The position numbers and the translations under genes were made by a program. From Rotaria sp. Silwood1 (taxonomy: Eukaryota; Rotifera; Eurotatoria; Philodinida; Philodinidae), in assembly GCA_905250075.1 (NCBI GenBank), contig CAJNOP010000016.1, forward strand, positions 1,893,661 to 1,957,660: a stretch of 64,000 nt of DNA. Direction: 5' to 3'. The notes beneath the pieces were generated by a model. It was not told the DNA's origin and searched no databases. It was given only the letters and a program-made list of their open reading frames with translations. Shown here one piece after another: positions 51,083 to 63,741 of this stretch. The first letter of the stretch is position 1. Each line of letters starts with the position of its first letter.

Positions 51083-53055
51083 TATCTTTAAATATACAAA
51101 AAAATGAATATATACACTTCTGAACAAAAGTCTTTCGCTCTCTTCGTTTCCTTTAAGCTTGTTATATAGAACTCTTTTCGTCTCAAGTGAATGATAGTTG
51201 CAAGAAGAACTTAAGTGATTTATTGTGACGACAATTTGCTTCAATGAAGAATATATGTCTTTCAAGATACTTGAACAACATTACAAATGAGCTAATTAAC
51301 AGAATTCTTCATTCTTTCTTAGTATCTACTAATTATTATACTGATTTAGATTATTAAATTCTCTTCGTTCCCAACTCAAAGCTTTTCGGAGAATGGGGTG
51401 TAGTCGATTATACAAATATAGATAAAGTAAAACTAATGAAACATTCAGAAAATATCACTAGATAACCTAGATATGAAGATTCTATCAACCAATTCATTTG
51501 TAGTGTTGGCTGATTGTATTATTATGACGTACATTCTGTATGGAGGGAGGTTATAACCAATCATACAAAATACTAAAATACAATACTTAAGCTATTCTGA
51601 TGACTAACATTCAATTGGAACCAAAGGGGTTTGATACCAAAAGAATCAGAGACATGGGTGAGGAGGGAGAAAGAGGAGAGGAGGAAAGGAGATTTTTTCT
51701 CATGGTGTATATATATACATAATATCACATAAAAAGCCTATTGCGTTTTATACAAAGAAGAGCAGAACGAGAGCAAAAAAATTAGACTCTTAGTCAAAAC
51801 AATTTCTTATACACAGATCCAGCTGAGAAGAATATAATATGAATAAAAAACATATTATAAATTCCAACCTATTCATGTTAAAACAATTATGAAACGTGTT
51901 TTTTTTTTCATCGCAGTATTATTTGTTAAAACCAAAATGAGAAGTATGTTTCAGAGAGAATGCAAAAAAAAACATTTTTCGGCTACCAATGGGAAATTAG
52001 AGATCTGTAGGTTTACCTTGACCTGTACATCTCTATAGAAGATGATCGTTTTTTTCTCAAAACTAAGTCGAATCAATATACTGAACTAATTCATGATTTA
52101 TATAGTGATAGCTATATACTCTTCTAATTTTCAAGTTCTTATGAAACTCATTAAATTTACGAAAATTAAAGCTTAAGACAAAGACTCGTACTTCATCCTT
52201 CCTAATGATGATCTTTGATCAACTCTTTCTAAGCAACTTTTGAGAAGTTCACCTAATCATCATTTTTAATTCAATTGCAAGCATCTATAGAGTTATTTTT
52301 TCTTAATGTCAAGAATTATGAAAATGTAATTCGTACGATTTAAATAACTAGCTTTCAGGGTCATTGCGTATTATTTATAGATTAAGAAAATATTAAATAA
52401 CAGTAGTAATATTATTGCTTACGATATAGTAAAATATTAAACGACTAAATTTTCTAACTACTCACTTAGTAGAGTATACAATAATATCGACGTTTAAACA
52501 CAGATAATGTCGTAAGTGTCAAGGTTATTTTTTGTTATTTTTTTTTTGAATAAATAGAAACAGTAGAATTTTACAAAGTTTTCATAATTTTTATATGTAT
52601 ATTCTTTTTTTAATTGACATTTTTCAAGGTTGCTATGCTGTTTTTTCATATCTAAACACACAAAATTTTTTTTGATTTTATTGATTCAATAGAAACCTAT
52701 ATAAAACTTATGAAGGAGATGTCTGAATATTCACTTTATATGAAATATGATTCTCAAAAATTGAAACCAATATTTTGTTGACTAACATAATAGTTTCCAA
52801 TATAGATTATTTAAATAGGAAATGAACGTAATTGATCGATGTAAAATTAAATAAAATATTATATACAATATGTAATCAACGAATACTGATCGCGATCACT
52901 AGATGTCAGGTATAATAAATAAGTATCAAATCAATCTTTCTTCTCATAAAACAGAACATACATAAAATCAAATCAATGGTTTTTTTGTCTTCTTTTTTTC
53001 TTTTGCTCTCTTATCGTTTATAAATGCTTGAGTAATTTTTCATTTCTTTTTAAAT
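51083..53055. other. Divergent intergenic region, about 2 kb
   Basis: Lies between the divergent starts of GPR155 (minus) and the receptor kinase (plus), so it should contain both promoters. I see no gene. A purine-rich stretch (GAGGAGGGAGAAAGAGGAGA) is at about 51660-51690. Confidence 0.5.
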
Positions 53056-56000
53056 ATGTTTCGAATATTGCTTATTTGTATCACGTATGTTAATCATTAT
53101 TTGGTTGAAAGTAAATAACAACATTTAATTTAAATATCATTATATATTTAATGAATAGGTACTGTGATTGATTATCCTTTCAATGAGCATATCGAAGAAC
53201 GTATAAGAAAAGATTTCGATTCAATCGATTCAATCTTTCGATATTATATCATTCCGCGTGAAATTCAGTTTCATATAAATGCAATTAAACATGGTTTACC
53301 GTATTTTTTACGATGCAAAGGGTCACATAAATCAATTAATTTTACTGTTCCGGTATCTGCAATTGAAGTAGGTCACTAAACTAAATCTTAACAGACGATC
53401 CGGCACGGTTTGATTATTGAAATCTATCATGCCTTTAAAAGTTCTTTAAAAAGATACATCGCGACATACAGCATTATTCTGCTGCTTGTGCTGTCGTGAG
53501 TTTGATTTCTGTTAATGTTTAGATGCTGATACAGCTCATCAGCTTAAGCATTCAAAATTACATGCATACATAAATTTTAGATGTACGAACGTTTTCTGTT
53601 CATAAGCATTTTTTGTATTAAGTACTTGAATTACACTCAAAAAATAAAGATTTTCTCGGAAATCGTTTATTTTAGAGTGTAGATTAACTTATCTTCGCTC
53701 TACGAAATGCATGCAAAGATTTGATAAATTCTGTTTTTCCCTTCACATGTTCCATCACCATACAATATAAATGCTTCATTTTGATTACTTCGATGTAGAA
53801 AAAATGAAATAATTAATAGTAAAAAAAAAATATAAAATATAAGTAGAACAAATAAAAATTGCAATTGACATATCAAACATTGGCAATTGTTTTTAAGATT
53901 TCTCCATCCCAACTTTAGAGTACTGTATAGATATTAATTTTAGTATCTATATCCTATTTGTATTAGTGTCTTTCATATGCTTACCGTAATTTTTCCCTTA
54001 TCCAATTATTGGTGCGAGTATACTAATCTTCATCATTAAAAACGGGTGGGGAGTGTTTTGAGCACCACGAAACAAGTGAAATGAGCACCTAATTAGTTAT
54101 ATGTAAAAAGAGCACCAAAAAAAGGGTGAAATGAAAACCAAATTTATTACGTGTGAAATGAGCACCGAATGAAAGAAACAAAGTAAAAAAGATGAGTTGT
54201 CTTAAACAGATAGAAATTAAAGCATACATGTATACAATCATTCAATTGTGATAAGATCAACTCGAATTGACGATTCTCACGACGATTTACTGATCAAGGG
54301 TACAGAATGAGGATATGTATTGGTGTGGTTATAGAGTAATGAGATCTACGTCCTAACCCTTACCCACACCCCCACTCAGACCCAAGATACTATTTTGTAG
54401 GTGTGAGAGTAAGGGTGAAGGTGGGCGTGTGGATGAGGGTTAGGACGTAGATCTCATTACTCTATAACCACACCAATACATACCCTCATTCTGTACCCTT
54501 GATCAGTAAATCGTCATGAGAATCGTCAATTCGAGTTGACTTTATCACAATTGAATGATTGTATACATGTATGCTTTAATTTCTATCTGTTTAAGACAAC
54601 TCATCTTTTTTACTTTGTTTCTCTCATTCGGTGCTCAATTGTCTTATTTTTTGGTGCTCATTTCACCCTTTTTTTGATGCTCTTTTCACATATAACTAAT
54701 TAGGTGCTCGAAAGATATTTTTCCATTAAAAACAATGAGCGTGAAATTTAATAGATCATACAATACGTATATTGTTGGTAGCAATAATTAAAGTTTCTTT
54801 GTGCATAAATCTATGCTCTATTCAGTTTCGAATAGTGATGAAAAGGTTTAGTATTTGATAAACAAATAAAACAATTCTTTTAGGAATTATCTTTCACTAC
54901 TGATGATAAAACTCATACAATCACTGCTAAATTAGAAAGAAATCAACTCAATACAAATCTTGTTGGTCGTTATACATGTTCAGAAATAATTAATGGTAGA
55001 AAACATGAAACAACTGTTCATGTATTTATTCAAGGTATAATATATTTCCTATATTTTCTGTTAATAATTCTACAATAAATGTTCTTAGATGAGCGTTCTG
55101 TATTTACTAAAAGACTTTATCCAAAAATATTTAAACAAACGGGTATTCATTTTTTTAATTTACCATGTCAAACTACTAATTGGTATTCAAGCATGTCATG
55201 TCCAATATCATCCAATGGGAAACAATGTAAGGTACGTCAATGTAATTTACAAGAACGTAAAATAAATGAAGTTAAATGTAATATACCTATATGTAATGGA
55301 CAAGAACGATGTATTCCAGTTTATTATACACCATCAGATTTAATAAGAGAGGTCAGCTTCTATCATCTTAGAGAATAAGTACTTATAGTTTCGATTTCTT
55401 TTTTCTTTTGTAGAAAGTTTTTTTTGATCCACAAATTGGTTTTGCACTTGAAAATCCAACAATACCGGATACATTGACTTATTTTACTTGTGTGAATAAT
55501 TATACCCCAAATGAAGAATCCAAAATTCCATTTGATTCATTAAGTCGTATAAGTCACAATTTTCATAATAATGATGACTTTTATTTTTGATTCGATTTTC
55601 TTTTATGTCTAGCTGATCATGTACAAATTCATCAATCAAATTTAAGGGTTACGAGTGATGAAATCTTAAAATTAACTTGTGAAATTCGATATGAACAAAA
55701 TCTATATCAAAAATCGCCAACACTTTTTTGGTTCGAAGATATTTATAATGTAAAAATATTCATTTAATAAATACTCAAAATTTAAAACAATAATTTTTCT
55801 TCTTTAGCTTAATTTAATCTCCAATCAAACAGAAAAACCAGTGTTCGATAGTAAAACACTAGTATATAGTCGAAATAGTTCAATAGTACTAGGTGGTTTT
55901 AAACCAAATAAAAATTATCGATTTTATTGTGTACGTGTATCTGACCATGGACTTTATTCACATTCTATTGTTATCACTTGTGTTGATGGTATGTATCATA

Positions 56001-59000
56001 AATATGTACAAAACGGCACTCAAGTAATAATTTATAAAGAGTTCCCATATTGGATAAGTTCATTTCAAGTTGTGATTTCAATTTAACTGTGTCCGTTATT
56101 TAGTAGAAATGATTGAATTTTCTGTTTGAAATGAATAGATTCGAGATGTTCATTACGTCTTGGAAGATGTTTTTATAGTATAGTTGTTACGGAGACGCGA
56201 CACGTTTTCAGCCACATTAGATGTCTCTAGAATAGATCTCAATCTCAGATAGGCATTTTCAATCAATCCTGAATATCAGCTTTTTCTTTTATCTAAAATA
56301 TAAATTTATATCTTTTTTTAATATCTACTTAATAGAAAATCACATATCTCTGAAAATTGACTGTATTCCTGTTTTTAGCACCTTCACTTAATCTTAACAT
56401 CGATTTAAGTGAATCAAATACTGGTAACGAAATTTCCTATGGTGCAAATGCTATTTATGATATAACTATGATTACGATTCCACGTTCGCCTGTTGTATTC
56501 GAAATATCACGTAATGGAATGTCATTAGCAAATGATAAACGATTTGAAATATTACCTATGTAAGTATATTAAATTTTATTCATACTAAATAACTATCAAC
56601 TAGTATGTCTATCGAGAGGAAAACAGTGGAGTGTGAAATCTTTTCAATAGAAGAATGTCGAGAAAACTTTTTTTTACAAAAAATAGAATTTTTTTATTTT
56701 TCAAATCATGTATAACTTATTTTTACCGCCTGTTCATCAACGAAACGGTGCAAAAATAAAGAAAAATATCCGTAACAAGGAGTCCGCACTTTTTCTATGC
56801 ACTACAGTACAACATATGAATCCTTATATCTCTTTGATACACACTTTCTGAAAGGAATATTTTTTCATCAGTCGATAAGATTTACGATTTTTATATGAAA
56901 TCGTCAAAAACATAGTGTAAGGTGACAGTTGATTGTGATTAACTCTTGTGATACACTATGCTTTTTGGTAGTTTCATATAAAAACCACAAATTTATTCTA
57001 CGAGTGTTTTTCTTTTTTTCAGTTTCATTTTATTTATGAATGAATGATAAATATAAATAGTATTATGTTTTCAAAAACTTCCACTAGTCAGTCAATATCT
57101 TCATGTCCCAGAAATAAAGAAAACATTCACATCTCTGTTATGAAGTAGACTTCAACATACAATTAATTGATATTAACAATAAACAAATTGTTTGTTTATA
57201 TACTTTCAATATATTTTATTATAGAAAATATAAGTCTTTGAAAATCTCGTAAAGTCTTTTGTTTTTTCTTCGCTTTATATATGTACTGTTGGGTTTTATT
57301 ATATAGATTTTTATTTTCTGTTTTTATTTTAGAATAAATATAGAAAATCAATACTTCGAATATAGATTAACTATTTATAATGTCACATTTGATGATGAAA
57401 CAGATTTAAATGTTACTGTTAGTTCATCAAAATTAAAAAAGACAGAAACTATTAAACCAAATATAATCGGTGCGAAACAGAGAGATATTAATAGTTTCTT
57501 TTTCTAAGTTTTTCTTTTCAAAGGTAATCCTATTGGTCAATTCTCATTTATTCCTGAACAAATACCATTTTCAATTCCGTGGCGTAATGAAAATAAATTA
57601 AATATTTATTCTTATGGTATCTTTCCAAATGAATCCTATCGTATGGTTTGTACTATTCGTCATCGTTCCGATATAAAACGACCATTAAATATATTTATTC
57701 AATATTCTAAATGTTTAATTGATAATTGTCTATCGAGTCTAATCTATGATACATGTCAAATATCATCAAATAAAAATTTAATCAGTAGTACATCAAATCA
57801 TATAAATAATTATCAAACACAATTCATAAGTAGTAACTCTCATACACTTGATAATCCATCCATCGGCCATAATTATTTATGTTGTTATAAACAAAATGGT
57901 TTAGTTAGTGTTGCTAAAGCAATAACAGTTTTATCACGTAAGATAATATTTAATTTCTTATAAGAATAAAAAGTATTTTTATTTAAGATAATCGTCATAT
58001 GTTTCATATCAATAGACCAGAATTTAGTTTAGTTACAGGTGATGTTGTAGCATATCGTTGTGATAGTCATGATTTAATTTATAATGATCTTCAAATGATT
58101 TATCATGATGGTTTATTAACATATGAAAGAAGTCATTTTGACCATGAATGGCATCTTAAAGGAACTAATCAAATCAAACAAGTTGATATTAATTGGAATG
58201 CAAAAATGAAGTATTGAATTAGATTTTTTTGAATTTTTTTCAAAACTATGTTATCATATTAGTGAATATATTCGAAGTACAGCAATTGAAATAAAAACAT
58301 CACAATTAGGAATAAATGATAATAATAAATATTTTCAATGTATTGGTCTATCTAAACAACCAAATTTTATTTCGAATGGAGATGATACGTATATTATCGA
58401 TGTAGATGGTAATTTGAAATTAAGTTTATCGGTTCCTTTTTTTTTGTAAATTTGATTATCTGTAGATCCGGCACCATTACAATTCAAAAATAATTTACAA
58501 ACAGTATCTCAATTAGATCGAAAATTGGGTGATAATGTTGAATTTGATTGTAAATTTAATGGAAGACCAAAACCAAAAATAATTTGGTTAAAAGGCATAT
58601 TGCCACTAGATGTTCATGATTTGACATTACAATTTGGAGATAACAATGAAAGGTAAAAAAAATGTGTTTGTATGAAAAAGATTTCTCTCCTTTCCAGAAG
58701 TTAAAATCAAATTTTTTTTCGAGTATTGCTATAACTTCGAAGTGTCTTCCATCAAATGAGAACTCTTCATCGTTAGTTAGCCCTTTTATCGAATTCAACT
58801 GTCGAAATTCTTATCAGAAAAACTCACGCTACGATTATTCATTGTATGCAAAAGTCTCCTAATGATAATTTCATAAGATGCTATGAGTTTAGGTCATGGA
58901 TCTCTTACACCACTGAACACGGCTAGCTTTTCATTACTTTAGTTAAAGAAAAAAGGCTTGACACATACAAGAAAATTTGTATTGTATTTTTCTCAAAATC

Positions 59001-62000
59001 AAGTTTTGAACAAAAAAAAAAACAGTCTTGCCCTCTTTTTTCCTACACAGTATACTCAATAAAGTCCACACTTTTCTGAGTACTTTGGTCAAATGGAGGA
59101 AAGCGACGTGGTTTTTTTCTTCAAAATGCTGTTCCTATGAAATTTGACAACCTTTAAAGAATTAGTACCATGAATAAAACAAGTTGTTTGACGATGCTTC
59201 CAGCATTTTGCTTCTCCTGAGCTTTAGCAACGATACTTTTGAAAGAAAAACAGAAACACGTACCCCGATATGATGCTAATGGTCAATAAAAGAAAAATTG
59301 TAGTTCGAAAAATGAAGTATAGAGTTTTGCAGTCTCGTTATTTTTTTTAAAGAAACTATCTGAAAACTTTAAGTCTATGACAAATTTTGCTCTACTTATT
59401 CAAATCTATTTGTTTTGAGAGTTTCATAAGGTTTTGTCGAGCTGTTCCTGGGAAACCCTAGCAAAAGGAAAGGAGATTCTCTTAGTCATACGGACTAGAA
59501 TATAAGAATCGAAAGTGTAATTGCGTATACCTACTTACTAATCTTCTAGTGATCGAATATGAAATGTATTTCCTTCTAAAGTAACTTCATATAAAAATCA
59601 TCACCTGTCAAGGTTAAGAACAATGCGATTTTTATTCAAGAAGAAAAGGTACACTTGTAATGAGTTCGTCATACATTTAAAGTAAAATGAAAAATTGATT
59701 TCACTCTTGTAATGAATTTGTATCATTTACAACAGAATAAAATTGTTCGATATAATAAAATCTATATCTACGTTAGTATATCAATTACACATGTTCAAAC
59801 CGCTGATACTGGTTATTATACATGTATGTTAAATAATGGTCGTGATTTAATGCTTGAACGAAGTTTTAATTTACGTGTACAAAGTAAAAGGAAATCTTCA
59901 ATATTTCGTATGTTCTTGAATATCTTCTTTAGGTACTAATGCACCCAATGCGAAATTAGGTCGTTTAGCAATTATATTGATTATTATATGTATTTTAATT
60001 CTTCTTCTTATGCTTATTTTATTAATAATTCTTTCTATAAAATATTTTCAAATCAAACAAAAAGTTAATGCAAGTATTTTTCATGAACAACAACCCATTG
60101 GTCCAGAAGATAAATCTCAACCAGCAATAAGTCAATTAAGTCAAATTCCATTACCAGATAATTTTGCTTCAACACAACAAATTCGTACGTTTCTTAGTTA
60201 TGTTAGTGGTGATCATTTACCATTAGCAAAAGATGATTTTAAGGAACTAGGTCGTGGCCAATTCGGTGTTGTTTATCAAGTACGTTTACTAGAAGTTGGT
60301 CTTGTTGCAGCTAAAGTTTTACCTGAAACGATTCGTCCAATAAAATATCGTCGAAAAAAACGAAAAAAAATTCATCATTATTTTCAAGAAAATGAAGAAA
60401 TGATATCAAAACATGAAATACAAAAGAAAAATAATTCTAAAATGTTGATTGAAGAAATAAAACTTATGCATAAAGCTGGTAAACATATAAATATTGTTGC
60501 ATTAAAAAAAGTTGCTTATCCTGAAACAAAATTAAAATTTTTATTTATTGGTGAACCTATTCGAGATGAAGATTCGTTTTATTTAATGGAACTATGTTCG
60601 AATGGTTCACTTGAATCTATGCTTAAATATTTCCTTCAATCATCATTAAATTCAACACATAAAAAATTATCATTATATGAAACACTTTCAAAACAAAAAG
60701 AACCAGGAATGACAATTCAACAAGCATATGAACAATGTATTTTAACAGATGATGATTTAAAATTAGCTGCTTATCAAGTTGCTTGTGGTATTGATTATTT
60801 AAATCAAAAACAAATAATTCATTGTGATATTGCACCAAGAAATGTCTTAGTTAATTCAAGATTTATTATGAAAATATGTGATTTTGGGTGAGAAATTTTT
60901 ATGTATAAATTTCTACATTTGTTTGAACAACAAAAAACATTGTTTAGTTTAGCTACGTGGACAACTTATAAAAATTATCGTGAACAACTTGTACAAAATG
61001 AAAGTGTACTATTTCAAGAGAAGAATGTATGTATGCAAAATTAATATTGCTTGATATGTTATATTGATTGACTTTTACTCTTTATAAGAAAACTTTCTGT
61101 TGATCACTAAATGCATTCATAGGATAGAGGCCATAGATAGTACATGTTTCTCTAAAAGCTAGCTGATTGATAAGACAAAGTTCAATAAAAATAATAATCA
61201 TTTCATCTGACCAAAATCATTTCATTAACTTAAAACATTTATTAAGAATGTGTATGAATGTCAGTGAACAGAAGAACCGAATACACACATCAATTGTACC
61301 TAAAAGTCTCTTGTTTTTGAGGTTACCGCAGACAATAGTTCATCGAGAAATTTTGAGACTTTCAGGGCAAGTAGATTTTGACGAGTGGAGCAATATTTTT
61401 CATCCTGACTGCTGTCTTGGATGTGCTGTGTTAGGTACCATGCATTGTTTGAGTTAGATACCTTTTTATTTCTTGTCCTTCAAATAGAAAAGTCAAAATA
61501 TTGAAAATACTTAAAAGTGCATGCTTGTATGAAAAAAAAAACCACCGAAAATCAGAAGAACAATATTTTTTGAGATAAAAAAAGTGCTCATTCCAAACAG
61601 TACATAGTATAAACTTTTCTATAGAATAGATAACTTTGAGGGCGCCTCTGTTTCGCAAGATTTAACCTTGAAAAAAAAAACTTGTGCTGAAATCAGTTTT
61701 TCCATCCACTAATAGGATTATACATATTTTTGCATTTTTTATTGATATATGTTCGATTTGTACGAGGTAAACCATTATTTTATCCTGAAAATTCTAATCT
61801 CAGAGGCGAGCTTCTATTTTGTAGAAGAGTTTATGTGAAAAAGTTCCAGTTCGATGAGATGTACTAGGACGAAAAAACAGAGACGTTTTTGTGCTTTTTT
61901 TTTTTCCATGAAAAAGTTGGTTTGAGGAAAACGCGATTCACTATTCCCATTTCATAAATTTGGTTTTTTTAATATTTAAAGTCAACCTTTGGATGTGAAA

Positions 62001-63296
62001 ATATATTCAATAGATAGATACTACTTCAGACTATACAACGACTAGAAAAAAAATAAAAATAAGAATTTTGGGTCACGAAAGAAGTTGTATTATTTTAGAT
62101 AGATTATAGACTACTGTCAGTTCTTGTCATCTATCTAGTATAATCTATCATCAATAAAAAACAAATTATTTTTGGAATAAGTCTTTAACAAATAAATAGA
62201 TTTTAAGATTTGATCTTTGATTGATCCTTTTGAGAACACTTAAACTTAATATTAAACAAAACTATTTTTATTGATTGTACAGCAATGTTAGAATAAACTT
62301 TTTCTTTTGAAATAGAATGAAATTGTAACACATAATTTAACACCAGAACTTGCTAGAGCTTTTCTACGTGTATTAAGTCTTGATGAGCGATTATTATTGA
62401 ATAAATCATCAATGAAATCTAATGTGTAAGTTAATTTATTTCTATTGACTTTTCTATAAGTTTAATATATAGATGGTCCTTTGGAATATTTCTTTGGGAA
62501 CTATTTCTTAAATGTAAGTATTTGTATTAATTTTGTCTTTATTTCTATAAAATCATTTTAAGGTCGAATTCGACCCTTTAATAACTTAATGAAAGAAATA
62601 CGAAATAGATCTGATGAAGAAAACTTTTTTCATAAACTTGCTCGCATTATCAGTGAAGATCATGTTCTTCAATATATTGATTATCAACCAGAAATACCTC
62701 GAAATATGTAAAAATATCTTGTTATTTGTTGTCTATGAATGACTTATTAATTTTTCAATAGTTACGTAATTATTCGTGAATGTCTTGTTGAAGAAAATCG
62801 TCGACCAGAAATGATACGAATTCGTGCTCTTTTATGTCATTCAAAAATGTTATCAAAACAAGCTTTTGAAGTATTCTTTTATTTTTGTTGTATGTTAAAG
62901 TCAGTTATTTCCTTGTTTTTATCTTTCTCTCTCTAGTATTATCGATTAGAATACAATCAATATCAAGAAGAAAATGCAATAGATGAAAATGTTAAACCAT
63001 TTGATGAAGATCAAGGCACTAGTGATCTTTCCTCATTTTATGTTGATAATGTAACTGATGGTAATAGTATCTCACGAAATCATCATAGTAATAATGATCC
63101 TATTTTTCGTCCAACAGCAAATGTTGATGAGTATCAATCAACAATAGATTATTCTCAACAAGAAAGATATTTATGGTTTACACCTGCCCATAATAATCAA
63201 CAAACAGATACTGATATTAATGAATCACATATTCCTCAGATTCATATAAAAATGAGGTATCATCCAGAGCAGGATCGCTCTCATCGTCATATATAA
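53056..63296 (+). CDS. VEGFR/PDGFR-like receptor tyrosine kinase with ~7 Ig-like domains
   Basis: Twenty-one exons: 53056-53110, 53159-53367, 54884-55034, 55089-55351, 55414-55546, 55613-55749, 55808-55988, 56379-56559, 57333-57469, 57524-57937, 57988-58210, 58263-58408, 58466-58652, 59736-59883, 59933-60887, 60948-61026, 62316-62425, 62473-62513, 62563-62707, 62762-62870 and 62937-63296; about 1,454 aa. A signal peptide (MFRILLICITYV) leads about seven Ig-like units, each over two exons or one long one; the fourth lacks the cysteine pair. Then come a TM helix (from about 59968), a GRGQFG loop, VAAK, GKHINIV, a short kinase insert, HCDIAPRNVL, DFG and SNVWSFGIFLWELF. Family call rests on Ig count, split kinase and GKHINIV. 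Oddities: HRD is HCD, APE is lost, and the 58652/59736 junction is out of phase by one base. Confidence 0.82.
54044..54723. mobile_element. 680-bp foldback element in RTK intron 2
   Basis: A near-perfect palindrome with arms of about 310 bp around a centre near 54395. The outer parts carry repeated GAGCACC motifs (54060, 54084 and further copies on the left; mirrored GGTGCTC on the right). The centre is C-rich on one side (CCTAACCCTTACCCACACCC) and G-rich on the other. The 10-mer CATTAAAAAC lies immediately outside both ends (54034-54043 and 54724-54733), a likely target duplication. Long inverted ends with a 9-10-bp duplication suggest a Mutator-type non-autonomous element (inference). Confidence 0.7.
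58740..59470 (+). repeat. Dispersed repeat, copy 2, in RTK intron 13
   Basis: Same repeat as 41460-42040, in the same orientation, and it continues about 100 bp further into a part shared with 48820-48915. It fills most of the 1.08-kb intron between exons 58466-58652 and 59736-59883. The ORF at 58662-58862 lies inside and is not a gene. Confidence 0.6.
61027..62315. other. Long RTK intron 16
   Basis: Intron of 1.29 kb with phase-consistent ends, in the activation-loop region of the kinase. It holds a short inverted repeat (TAGATAGATTATA near 62097 against TATAATCTATC near 62141). No gene seen; the ORFs at 61167-61457 and 61431-61658 have no domain. Confidence 0.6.
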
Positions 63297-63675
63297 AATA
63301 AATATTAACTGGCAATAGTTTTTTAGTATATGCAGTTCTTATTATTCTGTGACAATGTTTATTCTTATAATGATCTCTTTTGTGTTATCTAACCGGAGTT
63401 TTTAAAGTGCTACTCCGTAATGTAATTCAATATTTAATTTGTCTTTTTATGAAACAGTTCTTTCTTTTTCGATAAAGCTGTTTTTTTAGTTTAATAACAA
63501 ATATAGATAAATATTATCATAAAACTATATATTGACTGAATCTATTTTTATTGTTTGAGTGCGGAACTGAGTTTATTTTATAAATATGTGGATCGAATGA
63601 TGTTTTGTTTTTTTTCGATTCGATTTCTTCTAATGCTTAGACTACGCAGTATCTAACCAAAGTAAAATATCTCGA
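63297..63675. other. 3' region of the RTK gene
   Basis: AT-rich sequence after the RTK stop. An AATAAA at 63298, immediately after the stop, is close for a poly(A) signal. No other feature seen. Confidence 0.4.
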
Positions 63676-63741
63676 ATGAAATGTTTAATTGAACTAGAGA
63701 AAATTCTTAAAGAAGAAAGACAAGCACTGTTTGGTTTTCAA
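63676..63741 (+). CDS. Possible first exon of another gene (runs off the window)
   Basis: An ATG at 63676 opens a short lysine/glutamate-rich frame (MKCLIELEKILKEERQALF) that ends in phase 0 at a GTAAAC donor at 63742. A TTCTAATGCTTAG acceptor-like sequence ends at about 63641. This is the pattern of other gene starts in the window, but the next exon is not identified and the family is unknown. Confidence 0.25.
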
